Positions 52,859 through 62,518 are shown, counted from the first letter of the stretch. The stretch is DNA of 64,000 bases from Candidatus Accumulibacter sp. UBA704 (GCA_002304785.1 DBMG01000004.1:80422-144421), one strand, 5' to 3'. The notes: a model not told the origin generated them from the sequence alone. A program made the numbers and translations.

Positions 52859-53130
52859 TGCCGTCCCCTTCTGTGAATGTACAGGGCAATTGCCACAGTA
52901 CCTATGAATGAAATGATGGCGATCGCGATCGCCGCCGTGAGATACACATGCTCATCCGTCCGGATGGCGTGGATCGTCAAAAGGCCGACCACCAGGGTGG
53001 AGAAAAGATCAAGCGCGATCGTCCGGTCCTGAGGCGACGGTCCCTGCCAGAGGCGGTAGAACGTCAGGCACATTGCCAGGCCCAGGATGTAAAGACATAC
53101 CGTTGAGGCCACCTCGATCACTGGATTCAT
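52855..53130 (-). CDS. mrpF: Na+/H+ antiporter subunit MrpF
   Basis: 91 residues, three helices: TFYRLWQGPSPQDRTIALDLFSTLVVGLL is the MrpF signature. ATGA overlaps on both sides with mrpE and mrpG. Confidence 0.91.
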   Translation of the reverse strand: MNPVIEVASTVCLYILGLAMCLTFYRLWQGPSPQDRTIALDLFSTLVVGLLTIHAIRTDEHVYLTAAIAIAIISFIGTVAIALYIHRRGRH

Positions 53131-53600
53131 CGCATCATCTCCAGCAGTTTCTTCTCCAGACCTTCCTTGATCTCCCGCCGCAACTCGTCCGGATCATCGA
53201 TATACATCGCATGGATATAAAGGGTCTTCCGATCCTCGGATACGTCCAGGCTGAGCGTGCCCGGCGTCAGGGTTATGACGTTCGCCAAGAGCGTTATCTC
53301 GGCATCGCTTTTCGCTTCCAGGGGGAAGGCGATGACCCCGGGCTTCATGTAATGGGTCGGCGTAAGGATGTCATAGGCCACACGCCAGGTGGAAACCGCA
53401 AGCTCCCTGAGAAAAACCAGGGCAAACTCGACAGTCTGCCGAACTTTCCTGAAATAGGATTTCTCGGAGGACTGGGTGGCCATCATGCACAGAACCAGGT
53501 ACCCCAGGACGAAGCCGGTGATCAGGCTGAACTGGCTGATATCTCCCGAAAGCAGAGCCCAGAGCAGGGCCAGAATGATATTGGAAAGAAAGAGCTTCAT
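53127..53600 (-). CDS. mrpE: Na+/H+ antiporter subunit MrpE
   Basis: 157 residues: two N-terminal helices and a soluble domain with LLANVITLTPGTLSLDVSEDRKTLYIHAM. Overlaps mrpD and mrpF by four bases each. Confidence 0.92.
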   Translation of the reverse strand: MKLFLSNIILALLWALLSGDISQFSLITGFVLGYLVLCMMATQSSEKSYFRKVRQTVEFALVFLRELAVSTWRVAYDILTPTHYMKPGVIAFPLEAKSDAEITLLANVITLTPGTLSLDVSEDRKTLYIHAMYIDDPDELRREIKEGLEKKLLEMMR

Positions 53601-55111
53601 GGCCGGACCGCCTCCTCAAGCACGGCACGAATATATTCATCGGGATTGAGCAACTGCCCCGCCGCACGCTCGGACAGCCCAAATAATGGTTCCGCGCAAA
53701 TCCCAATCAGGACGGTACATAGCGCCAGGGCCATGATCGGACTGAACAGGCAGACGCGGTCCCGGACGGTCCAGGGAACCTTCGCCATGGCCTCACTGCT
53801 CGCGGGGGGCATTGGTTTCCAGAACACTTCATTCCAGATCTTGGTCATCGAGTACAAGGTCAGAAAACCCACTGCGAGGGCCGTTATCGCGATAACCCAG
53901 GAATACTCGCGGAACGAAGCAACGATCAGCATCAGCTTGGCGAAGAACCCCGACAAGGGTGGCAGCCCCGCAAGCGACATGGCCGGGATCAGAAAAAACA
54001 GCGCCAGCCAGGGCATAGTTCGGACGAACCCTCCCAGAGCCATGAGTTCATTCGTTCCCGTCCGGAACGCAATGACGCCGGCCACCAGGAAAAGGTTGGT
54101 TTTGACGATCACGTGATGAACGATATAGAAGACCGAACCGGCCAAAGCCAGAGGGGTCAGCAGGCCCAACCCCATGATCATGTATCCCACCTGGCTGACG
54201 ATGTGAAAGGACAGAATTCTGCGCATTTCCGTCTGCGCGGCCGCGCCGAGCACTCCCGTCAGCATGGTCAGTCCGGCCCCGGCGAGGAGAATCACGTGCG
54301 TAAAAGCGGCATCCGTGACAAACACCAGGGTGAAGAGTCGAATCAGGGCATATACGCCGACCTTGGTGAGCAATCCGGCAAATATCGCCGAGACCGGTGA
54401 CGGCGGCGTATGGTAGGACGCCGGGAGCCAGAAGAACAATGGAAACGCCGCCGATTTGATTCCGAAAGCAACCATGAACAGCAGGCTGACGGTCGTCAGC
54501 ATGCCCTGGTTCCCGGCCGACCGCACGATCGTGGCCAGATGCGCCATGTTCAGGGTGCCGGTCATCCCGTACAGGACACCCAGGGCCGCCAGGAAGAACG
54601 CCGTGGAAAGAACATTCAGCGCCACATACTTGATTCCCCCTTCGAGTTGCGCCCGCTCGCTGCCGAGCGACATCAGCGCAAAGGACGACATGAGCATGAC
54701 CTCGAACCAGACGTACAGATTGAACAGGTCACCGGTCAGGAAGCTGCCGTTCACCCCCATCAGCAGCGTATGGTAGAAAAAATAGAAACCGAACTTCGGC
54801 CTGTGCCGGTCCATCGCCGCCAGGCTGAAAACGGCCACCGCCGCACCCATCAGCCCAGAAAGCACAAGCATGATGGCGCTCAGCCGGTCTACGACCAGAC
54901 TGATTCCGAAAGGCGCAGGCCAGCTTCCCGACTGCATGACCTGAATTCCGTCTTTATCGACGGCATACAGAAGACAGGCACTGACGACCAGGTTCAGGCT
55001 GCACCCCGCAACGGCCAGGAAACGCTGGACTCCGACAGCCCGGCGGCCCAGCAGGCTGAGGGTCGCGCACAGCAGCGGAATCAGCAGAGGGGCCGGGAGC
55101 AGAAGATTCAC
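53597..55111 (-). CDS. mrpD: Na+/H+ antiporter subunit MrpD
   Basis: 504 residues, about fourteen helices. FNLYVWFEVMLMSSFALMSLG (TM5 Glu), FGIKSAAFPLFFWLPASYHTPPSPVSAIFAGLLTKVGVYAL (Lys residues), HHVIVKTNLFLVAG. Essential exchange subunit. Confidence 0.93.
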   Translation of the reverse strand: MNLLLPAPLLIPLLCATLSLLGRRAVGVQRFLAVAGCSLNLVVSACLLYAVDKDGIQVMQSGSWPAPFGISLVVDRLSAIMLVLSGLMGAAVAVFSLAAMDRHRPKFGFYFFYHTLLMGVNGSFLTGDLFNLYVWFEVMLMSSFALMSLGSERAQLEGGIKYVALNVLSTAFFLAALGVLYGMTGTLNMAHLATIVRSAGNQGMLTTVSLLFMVAFGIKSAAFPLFFWLPASYHTPPSPVSAIFAGLLTKVGVYALIRLFTLVFVTDAAFTHVILLAGAGLTMLTGVLGAAAQTEMRRILSFHIVSQVGYMIMGLGLLTPLALAGSVFYIVHHVIVKTNLFLVAGVIAFRTGTNELMALGGFVRTMPWLALFFLIPAMSLAGLPPLSGFFAKLMLIVASFREYSWVIAITALAVGFLTLYSMTKIWNEVFWKPMPPASSEAMAKVPWTVRDRVCLFSPIMALALCTVLIGICAEPLFGLSERAAGQLLNPDEYIRAVLEEAVRP

Positions 55112-55458
55112 TGGTCGGTACTCCGCATCTTTTCCAGATCGTCCGTTCCTTCTACCTCATGGGCAGAGAGGAACAGAGCCAGTACAAATGCCGTCAGTCC
55201 GAAGCCGATAACGATTGCCGTCAGGATCAGGGCCTGCGGAAGCGGATCGACGATCGGAACGACAGGGATAGTCACGCCCTCGGGAACAATCGGTGCCCGT
55301 TGCGTCGAAAGCCCGGCCGCCGTAAAAATGAGCAGATTGGCGCCGTGCCCGATGAGCCCCAGTCCAATGATGAATTTCGCGATGTTCCGGCACATCATCA
55401 GATAGAGACCGGCGGCGTACAACACGCCGATCACCAGCGAAAGATAAACCTCAGTCAT
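55108..55458 (-). CDS. mrpC: Na+/H+ antiporter subunit MrpC
   Basis: 116 residues, NuoK-like; RNIAKFIIGLGLIGHGANLLIF and DPLPQALILTAIVIGFGLTAF. Start ATG 55458, touching the mrpB stop. Confidence 0.92.
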   Translation of the reverse strand: MTEVYLSLVIGVLYAAGLYLMMCRNIAKFIIGLGLIGHGANLLIFTAAGLSTQRAPIVPEGVTIPVVPIVDPLPQALILTAIVIGFGLTAFVLALFLSAHEVEGTDDLEKMRSTDQ

Positions 55459-55883
55459 TACGGCGACTTCCTGAAATTCGAGATGCTGAGCAGAATCGCC
55501 AACGTGACCCCGAGAACAACCAGATAAACGCCGATGTCGAAAATGAGCGGTGTTCCGATTGACAGATGCCAGTCGGAGGTAATGCGGATCGTGGCCCAAT
55601 GCGAGGAAAAATAGGGCTGCCCGTCCAGCAGGGTGAACACGCTGCTCCCCAAGGCGGTCAATAGGCCTACTCCGATCAGCGTCAGACTATCAACGTTCAT
55701 CAGTCTTTTCGTGCTCGGCACATCAAAAGCCAACTGGTTCAGAATGAAGGCGCTGGCGGCGGCCAGCCCTCCAACAAAACCGCCACCCGGCTCGTTATGG
55801 CCTCGCAGCAGGAGATATATCGAGAACATCATGATGACCGGGAACAGATAGCGCGTGGCCTTGCGCAGAATGAGCGACCCCAT
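55458..55883 (-). CDS. mrpB: Na+/H+ antiporter subunit MrpB
   Basis: 141 residues, four helices; LRGHNEPGGGFVGGLAAASAFIL is the MrpB signature. ATG at 55883, touching the mrpA stop. Confidence 0.92.
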   Translation of the reverse strand: MGSLILRKATRYLFPVIMMFSIYLLLRGHNEPGGGFVGGLAAASAFILNQLAFDVPSTKRLMNVDSLTLIGVGLLTALGSSVFTLLDGQPYFSSHWATIRITSDWHLSIGTPLIFDIGVYLVVLGVTLAILLSISNFRKSP

Positions 55884-58177
55884 CAGGACCTCCTCTTCCC
55901 CGCCATACGCAGTTTCAGCAAAGCCACGGCACTGGCACCCGCGATCGCCAGTACCGTGATCTCGCCCAGCGTATCCAGCGCCCGGAAATCGACAAGAATG
56001 ACGTTGACGATGTTCCGGCCATGACCGAGCAGGACGCTGGTTTCCGCGAAATAGTGCGCGATGGAGGGCGCCAACTGGACATCGTTGGCCATCAGCGTCA
56101 TCAGCGTCATCGCCAATCCACCCAGGATTGCCACCACCGCATCCCGGAATCGCCCGACCCAACGTTTCCGGTCATGGAAAGAGGGCAGATTCAGGAAGGC
56201 GGAAACCAGCAGGACGGCACCGAGCGCCTCGACGACAAGCTGCGTCATGGCCAGATCGGGAGCGCCATGAAGGACGTAGATCAGCGACACGCAGAACCCG
56301 ACCACGCCGAGCGCCGCCACGGCACTGATGCGCGAAGTCGCAATCATCGATCCGATCGCACCCAGCATGATCAGGAGGCCGAGAATCAGGGACGGCAGCG
56401 TCAGAGGTGTATTCCTGTTCAGGATCGGCAATTCGCCCGACCTCAGGACGCTCAGGACAAACAGGCCGACCATGGCCAGCACGATGATGGCCACATACCG
56501 CCGCAACGAGCCGCTTTGCAGCACGCGCGTCTGCCACACGGCAAGAAGATTGAGTCCCTTCAGTTCTGCCAGGTACACGCGATCCGGCCCGAAATCCGCC
56601 AGCGGTTTCATGGCGCTGCCGATGCGCACCCAGTGACCCGTTGCGAAAACCGCAGCGATCCCCAGCATGAGGGTCAGCGCGCTGGCCACCGACTCCGGCG
56701 TGATTCCGTGCCAGGCTTGGAGATCGAGTTCCGATACCGGGCCGCCCTGGATCGCGGCCGCCGCCGAGGCGGCCAGGGCTCCCGCGAAAGCCTGCGGAAA
56801 GAAGCCGCCGGCAAGGCAGGCCAGGCCGAGGATCACCGGCCCCGCAAGCATGGCGGGAGGCGCCTCGTGTGGCGTCCCCGAAGAATCCGAGGAACCCGGA
56901 AGAAACGGTTTGATTCCGACCTGAAACGCCACCAGAACGAACAGCAGGCTGGCCGCCACGGCCGGAATGAACACCAGGAGCCGATCGAGCACGCTGGCAT
57001 AGACCAGTTCCTTGGCAACGAATCCGAAGGACAAAGGCAGGCCCGCCATGGAGACTGCTGCCACGACCGAGCAGGCTCCGGCAACCGGCATGAACCGGAG
57101 CAACCCTCCCAGCCGGCGCACGTCGGCTTCTCCGGTTTCATGGGTGATTATCCCGGCCACCAGGAACAGCGACGCTTTGTAGCAGGCATGCGCCATAAGG
57201 AAGACGACGGCCGCCTGCACCGCGCGCGCTGAACCGATACCGAGCAGCATGACCATGAATCCCAGCGCCGCCACCGTCGTATAGGCCAAAAGCCGTTTCA
57301 GATAGACCTGCGCCGAAGCCATCAGCGCACCGGTCAGCAGCGTCAGGACACCAACCGCCGTCAGCCAACCGATCCATGCTTCCGTTCCGCCCAGGACCGG
57401 ATTCAGCCGGGCCAGAAGGTACACCCCGGCCTTGACCATCGTGGACGAGTGCAGATAAGCGCTGGCCGGAGTGGGAGCCTGCATGGCATTGGGCAGCCAG
57501 AAATGAAACGGGGTTTGCGCCGACTTGCTGAACGCCCCCACGAGAATCAGGCCGAGGAACAACGTGTAATCGGCGTGCCCGGCCAGCGCCCCGTCGGCCC
57601 GCAGGATTTCGCTCAGGGAGAAACTGCCCGCCGCCGTTCCGAGGAGAAGCAGCCCCGCGAGCAGAAACAACCCACCCAGTCCCGTGACCAGCAAGGCCTG
57701 CAACGCGGCTTTCCGGGACTCTTCCTTCTCATGATCGAAGCCGATCAGGAGATACGAGGTAAAACTGGTCAGCTCCCAGAAGATGAACAGCAGGACAAGG
57801 TTGTCCGACAGGACGACGCCCAGCATGGAGGCCATGAACATCAGCGTGGCCGACACGAACTGATGCTGACGCGGATTGCCGTGCAGGTACGCAGAGGTGT
57901 AGGGGATGACCAGGGCACCGATGGCGCTGATCAGGAGCGCGAACAGAAGCGAGAGTCCGTCGAGGCGAAAGCCGAGTTCCAGGTGAATTTCGGGAAGCCA
58001 CGACGACTGGGAGACCAGCACCTCGCCGGACGCCACCCGGGAAAAACACGTGGCAAACCAGACCGTCAGGGCGAGAGGAACCAGGGCAGCAATCAGGGAG
58101 GAGCGCTCGCCCAGAAAACGATGCAACAATGGCAATAGCGCCGCCGCAACGAATCCGCTCATCACCGCGTAGAGCAT
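55883..58177 (-). CDS. mrpA: Na+/H+ antiporter subunit MrpA
   Basis: 764 residues. The NuoL-like N-terminal part carries LFIFWELTSFTSYLLIGFD, FSKSAQTPFHFWLPNAMQAPTPASAYLHSSTMVKAGVYLLARL and KASLFLVAG; the C-terminal part has DUF4040 (LHGAPDLAMTQLVVEALG) and the final FRALDTLGEITVLAIAG block. First gene of the canonical mrpABCDEFG operon. GGAGAG precedes the ATG. Exchanges Na+ (or K+, Li+) for protons in the inner membrane. Confidence 0.94.
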   Translation of the reverse strand: MLYAVMSGFVAAALLPLLHRFLGERSSLIAALVPLALTVWFATCFSRVASGEVLVSQSSWLPEIHLELGFRLDGLSLLFALLISAIGALVIPYTSAYLHGNPRQHQFVSATLMFMASMLGVVLSDNLVLLFIFWELTSFTSYLLIGFDHEKEESRKAALQALLVTGLGGLFLLAGLLLLGTAAGSFSLSEILRADGALAGHADYTLFLGLILVGAFSKSAQTPFHFWLPNAMQAPTPASAYLHSSTMVKAGVYLLARLNPVLGGTEAWIGWLTAVGVLTLLTGALMASAQVYLKRLLAYTTVAALGFMVMLLGIGSARAVQAAVVFLMAHACYKASLFLVAGIITHETGEADVRRLGGLLRFMPVAGACSVVAAVSMAGLPLSFGFVAKELVYASVLDRLLVFIPAVAASLLFVLVAFQVGIKPFLPGSSDSSGTPHEAPPAMLAGPVILGLACLAGGFFPQAFAGALAASAAAAIQGGPVSELDLQAWHGITPESVASALTLMLGIAAVFATGHWVRIGSAMKPLADFGPDRVYLAELKGLNLLAVWQTRVLQSGSLRRYVAIIVLAMVGLFVLSVLRSGELPILNRNTPLTLPSLILGLLIMLGAIGSMIATSRISAVAALGVVGFCVSLIYVLHGAPDLAMTQLVVEALGAVLLVSAFLNLPSFHDRKRWVGRFRDAVVAILGGLAMTLMTLMANDVQLAPSIAHYFAETSVLLGHGRNIVNVILVDFRALDTLGEITVLAIAGASAVALLKLRMAGKRRS

Positions 58178-58621
58178 CGTCTCTCCGGTTCAAAGATAGC
58201 ATCCTGAAGCGTCTGTCCGCCCATCTCTGGACACCAATCGTGGCACATTGTTCCGTTCGCCGACGCCGGATCTGCAGGAAAGTCGATCGATCACGCACGC
58301 CGCATCGGCAACATCGAGCAGGGCCTTTTCCGATCAGCGAATCGTCGGGCAGTCGTTGACAAGCTCGCGCACAAAACTTAGCTTTCCGGACAGTCGATGC
58401 ATCGCATCCTTTCGCACCACTCCTCCAACCACGCTGAACAACGGGGATCGATTCAGGCCGTGCTGTAACATGAAGTCCTGCTGGACTTTTCTCATGGCTG
58501 CAATCGCCACAACCCCTGCCGGAAAAACCTTGACCTCCACGATTATCACGCCCCCCGCCGAGCCCGCCGCCAGCGAACAGCGGCGCGCGCGCTGCCGCAA
58601 GAAAGACGCATGGAGGGCGCG
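58178..58621. other. Intergenic region between mrpA and the MASE1 kinase (divergent)
   Basis: 444 bases without a supported gene, expected to hold the promoters of both the mrp operon and the kinase-regulator pair. A 53-codon minus-strand frame (58334-58495) has a protein-like composition but no ribosome site. A CATGCG-free stretch near 58180-58330 reveals no obvious hairpin or operator that I can support. Confidence 0.4.
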
Positions 58622-60187
58622 ATGCTGAAGCCGTTGCGCCCGAACAGTCTCGACATTCTGATTCTGTTGATGGGCTACATCGTCCTCGACTGGGCCAGCT
58701 ACATCAGCCCGTTGCACGGGCTCAGCATCACGCCGTGGAACCCCGCACCGGCCCTCGGCCTTCTTTATCTCCTGCACTTCGGCAAATACGCCACGGTGCC
58801 CCTCGCGCTGGCCATACTGATCGCGGACGCCTGGGTCCGCAACCTGCCTCTCGCATTTTCCGTTTCCCTCGTGCTGTCGGTCTTGCTGACTCTCGGCTAC
58901 TGGGCCATTGCCGAGGTGCTGCGGCGCCGCCTTTCCAGCTGCCGCATATTCAACGATCGCCGCGGCCTGTTCTCGTGGGCATTCATTGTTGTCATCGGCA
59001 CGATGCTCAACAGCCTGCTGTTCGTCGCAGCCCTTGCCGCAGGCCGGCTGATTCCCGGTGAAACCGTCGCGAGCGCCTTTGCCCACTACTGGGTCAGAGA
59101 CGGCGTGGGGGTCCTCGTATCCATGCCCCTCCTGTGGATGCTGCTCGACGAACGCGGCCGTTCGCAGCTTCGCGCAATTGTCACGACGCGAGATGCACCG
59201 GCGCATCTCGCGGTCACTCTCGTCGCCCTGTGGATTGCCTTCGGCATCGGGGCCGCCGCTGATTTCAAGTATTTCTATGCCCTGTTCCTGCCGATCATGT
59301 GGGCGGCCGCCAGGCACGGTCTCGCTGGAGCCGTGTTCAGCGTGGCCATCGTCCAGGTCGGCATCATCTGCTCGGCGCAGTTCCTCGAGATCTCCGCAAT
59401 TACGGCGCTTGAGATCCAGGCGCTCGCCGCCGTTCTCTGCCTGTTCGGCTTCTTCATCGGTGTCGTGGTCGACGAAAAGCAGCGCGTCAGCGCCGAATTG
59501 AGACAGACGCTCCGCCTTGCCGCCGCGGGTGAAATGGCCGGCGCGTTGGCTCATGAACTGAACCAGCCGCTAACCGCACTGTCGGCCTATGGCACGGCGT
59601 GCGAGCAACTGCTGGAACAGGGAGAAACCGGCGACAAGCTGCGCGAGACCATTCAACGCATGGTCTCCGAATCGTTCCGCGCCGCCGAGGTAGTACGCCG
59701 TCTGCGCGATTTCTTCCGGACGGGCGCGACCCGGCTCGAACTCGTCGAACTTTCCGACCTGCTGGCGGAAAACGCCAAATCGCTGAGTGGCAAGGCTCGG
59801 CAACATGGCATCGAGCTGATCGTCGAACCGGCCCCCCAATGCACTCTGATGGCCGACCGTCTGCAACTGGAGGTCGTGCTGCGCAATCTCCTGACCAACG
59901 CGTTCGACGCCGTGGCAGGACAGCCGCCGGGGCAAAGAAAGGTGCGTGTTTCGGCATTTCCGGAGGGCGCCGGGCGCATCTGCGTGCGCATCGAAGACAA
60001 CGGCCCCGGGCTTTCCGGGGCGGCGGCGGCAAAGCTGTTCAAGGCCTTCCAGTCGTCCAAATCCAACGGTATGGGACTGGGCCTGGTGATCAGCCGCGCC
60101 ATCGCCGAGGCCCATGGAGGACATCTGATGGCCGAAGTCTCGGACCACGGGGTGTTCAATCTGGTCTTACCTACAGAAGGGAAATGA
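58622..60187 (+). CDS. MASE1-domain sensor histidine kinase
   Basis: 521 residues from the ATG at 58622 (GGAGGG five bases upstream); an ATG at 58610 would add four. The N-terminal part (to about 285) is an eight-helix MASE1 membrane sensor. Then HisKA with H311 (AGALAHELNQPLTAL) and HATPase_c (NLLTNAFDAV, DNGPGLSG, NGMGLGLVISR). This fits the FixL-like class that pairs with FixJ regulators. It overlaps no neighbour; the regulator starts four bases after its stop. Divergent from mrpA, so antiporter control is a possible role. Confidence 0.88.
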   Translation: MLKPLRPNSLDILILLMGYIVLDWASYISPLHGLSITPWNPAPALGLLYLLHFGKYATVPLALAILIADAWVRNLPLAFSVSLVLSVLLTLGYWAIAEVLRRRLSSCRIFNDRRGLFSWAFIVVIGTMLNSLLFVAALAAGRLIPGETVASAFAHYWVRDGVGVLVSMPLLWMLLDERGRSQLRAIVTTRDAPAHLAVTLVALWIAFGIGAAADFKYFYALFLPIMWAAARHGLAGAVFSVAIVQVGIICSAQFLEISAITALEIQALAAVLCLFGFFIGVVVDEKQRVSAELRQTLRLAAAGEMAGALAHELNQPLTALSAYGTACEQLLEQGETGDKLRETIQRMVSESFRAAEVVRRLRDFFRTGATRLELVELSDLLAENAKSLSGKARQHGIELIVEPAPQCTLMADRLQLEVVLRNLLTNAFDAVAGQPPGQRKVRVSAFPEGAGRICVRIEDNGPGLSGAAAAKLFKAFQSSKSNGMGLGLVISRAIAEAHGGHLMAEVSDHGVFNLVLPTEGK

Positions 60188-60191
60188 CGCA

Positions 60192-60827
60192 ATGCCACCC
60201 GGCGGATACACGGTATTCATTGTCGAAGACGACCAGTCGGTGCGCGATGCGCTCGGCCTGCTGCTCGGACTGAAAGGCTACCCGGTAGCCATGTTCGCCG
60301 ACGCCGAAAGCCTGCTCAGCGCATACCAGCCAGCATGGCGCGGCTGTCTGCTCATCGATATCCGCATGCCCGGCATGGATGGTCTGGCCCTGCAAAAACG
60401 CCTGCTCGAAATGGGCTCGGTCCTCCCCGCCGTGGTCATGACCGGACACGGCGACGTCAGTTCGGCCCGCGAGGCTTTCCGCGCCAATGCCGTCGATTTT
60501 CTGGAAAAGCCGATCGATCACGAGCGGCTCATCGGAGCCATCGAGGAAGCCTTCTCCCGGCAAGCCGCCACTGGCGCCAGGGAACGCCAGCAGAGTGAAT
60601 TCAATAACCTCCTGCAGAACCTGACGCCCCGCGAGCGTGAGGTCATGGACCTCGTCGTCGTCGGCAGGCACAACCGTGAAATCGCCGAGACCCTCGGCAT
60701 CAGCGCCCGCACCGTCGAAGTACACAAGGCCCGCATGATGACCAAACTCGGCGTCGCCGGTGTCCCCGACCTCGTGCGGCTCAGCCTCTCAGGGCAGAAT
60801 GCCGGACCGGCACCAGTTGCCCGCTGA
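60192..60827 (+). CDS. FixJ-family response regulator
   Basis: 211 residues: receiver with D56 (LLIDIRMPGMDGL), MTGHGDVSSAREAF, FLEKPIDHERL, and a LuxR-type HTH (LTPREREVMDLVVVGRHNREIAETLGISARTVEVHKARMMTKLGV). Cognate of the MASE1 kinase encoded immediately upstream. Convergent with leuA 20 bases downstream. Confidence 0.92.
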   Translation: MPPGGYTVFIVEDDQSVRDALGLLLGLKGYPVAMFADAESLLSAYQPAWRGCLLIDIRMPGMDGLALQKRLLEMGSVLPAVVMTGHGDVSSAREAFRANAVDFLEKPIDHERLIGAIEEAFSRQAATGARERQQSEFNNLLQNLTPREREVMDLVVVGRHNREIAETLGISARTVEVHKARMMTKLGVAGVPDLVRLSLSGQNAGPAPVAR

Positions 60828-60847
60828 CCCGGCCCGGACGCCCTGGC

Positions 60848-62518
60848 TTATCCCTGGCCATTGCCCAGCAAGCGGGCAACACCGCAGACCAGCGCGCGGA
60901 TCGAGGCCGTGACGATGTTGGCATCCATCCCCACCCCGTAGCATTCGCGCTCGCCTCCCGCCAGCATGACCTCCATGAACGCGCAGGCCTTGGCATCCTC
61001 CCCCTTGCCCATCGACCGCTCTTCGTAGCTGCGCACCTGCACGGCAACGCCGACGGTACCCAGGGCATGCACGGCCGCATCGATCGGCCCGTTGCCCTTG
61101 CCGGTCAGGACATACTTTTCACCACTCTTCTGCACGGTGAGACGAATTCCCTGCGCGCTGCCATCCTCGAACAGGTGGTGCTCGACGTACGCGATCGGGG
61201 CTTCGTTTTCGAGATAGGTGCGTGAGAACAACGCCCAGATATCCGCGGCTTCCATTTCGCCGCCGTGCGTATCGGTGTAACGCTGCACTTCGCCGGAGAA
61301 CTCGACCTGCAGCCGGCGCGGCATGACCACGCCGTACTCGGTTTCCAGCAGGTACGCGATGCCGCCCTTGCCCGACTGGCTGTTGATGCGGATCACCGAC
61401 TCGTAGCTGCGCCCGAGATCCGCCGGATCGATTGGCAGGTACGGCAGATTCCATTGCTCTTCCGGACGCTGGCGCGCGAATCCCTTCTTGATCGCGTCCT
61501 GGTGCGACCCGGAGAAGGCGGTGAATACCAGATCGCCGACGTACGGATGGCGCGGATGGATCGGAAGCTGCGTGCAGTGTTCGTAGTCGCGCGCCACGGC
61601 GTTGATGTCGGAAAAATCCAGGTTCGGCGACACGCCCTGTGTGTACATGTTGAGCGCCACCGTGACGAGGTCGACGTTGCCGGTGCGCTCGCCGTTGCCG
61701 AACAGGCAGCCCTCGACGCGGTCGGCGCCGGCCATCAACCCGAGCTCAGCGGCGGCGACGGCCGTGCCGCGGTCATTGTGCGGATGCAGGCTGATCAGGA
61801 TGCTGTCGCGCCGGGCGAGATGGCGGTGCATCCATTCGATCTGGTCGGCGTAGATGTTCGGCGTGGCCACTTCCACCGTCGTCGGCAAATTGAGAATGAT
61901 CTTGTTGTCCGGCGTGGCTCCCCAAGCCTCGGTCACGGCGTTGCAGACCTCCAGCGCGAAATCGAGTTCGGTGGCGGTGAAGGTCTCCGGACTGTACTCG
62001 AGCACCCATTCCGTCTCCGGATTCTCCTGACAGAGCTGCCTGACGAGCTTGACGGCGGAAACCGCCATGTTCACCACCTCGGTTTTGTCCATTCCGAAAA
62101 CGATTTCGCGGAACGGGCGCGACGTCGCGTTGTAGATGTGCACGATAGCCCGGCGCGCTCCCTTGAGTGACTCGAAGGTGCGCCTGATCAACGGTTCGCG
62201 GGCGGGGGCAAGCACTTCGATCGTCACGTCGTCGGGAATGTGCTTTTCCTCGATCAGCTTGCGCACGAAGTCGAAATCAGTTTGCGACGCCGACGGGAAG
62301 GACACTTCGATTTCCTTCACACCGATGGCGCACAGGCGCTTGAACATGCGCATCTTGCGCTCGGCGTTCATCGGCTCGAAAAGGGCCTGGTTGCCGTCGC
62401 GCAGGTCGGTGCTCATCCAGATCGGCGCCTTGGTAATGGTGCGGCTCGGCCATTGGCGATCGTCGAGCTTGACCGGGGGGAAGGCCGTATATTTGGTGGC
62501 GGGGGATTGCAGCATCAT
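60848..62518 (-). CDS. leuA: 2-isopropylmalate synthase LeuA
   Basis: 556 residues, the longer form of the enzyme. First committed step of leucine synthesis (2-ketoisovalerate plus acetyl-CoA). Metal-binding DLRDGNQALFEPM, HPHNDRGTAVAAAELG and GNGERTGNVDLVTVALNMYT. C-terminal regulatory domain for leucine inhibition (GKGNGPIDAAVHAL). Divergent from an Lrp-type regulator across an AT-rich 175-base gap. Confidence 0.95.
   Translation of the reverse strand: MMLQSPATKYTAFPPVKLDDRQWPSRTITKAPIWMSTDLRDGNQALFEPMNAERKMRMFKRLCAIGVKEIEVSFPSASQTDFDFVRKLIEEKHIPDDVTIEVLAPAREPLIRRTFESLKGARRAIVHIYNATSRPFREIVFGMDKTEVVNMAVSAVKLVRQLCQENPETEWVLEYSPETFTATELDFALEVCNAVTEAWGATPDNKIILNLPTTVEVATPNIYADQIEWMHRHLARRDSILISLHPHNDRGTAVAAAELGLMAGADRVEGCLFGNGERTGNVDLVTVALNMYTQGVSPNLDFSDINAVARDYEHCTQLPIHPRHPYVGDLVFTAFSGSHQDAIKKGFARQRPEEQWNLPYLPIDPADLGRSYESVIRINSQSGKGGIAYLLETEYGVVMPRRLQVEFSGEVQRYTDTHGGEMEAADIWALFSRTYLENEAPIAYVEHHLFEDGSAQGIRLTVQKSGEKYVLTGKGNGPIDAAVHALGTVGVAVQVRSYEERSMGKGEDAKACAFMEVMLAGGERECYGVGMDANIVTASIRALVCGVARLLGNGQG

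Noticed and set aside
58334..59554. 406-residue minus-strand open frame across the MASE1 kinase
   Set aside because: Most of it is antisense to the kinase gene, whose motifs are complete; only its last 53 codons lie in non-coding DNA and are treated as a separate weak observation.
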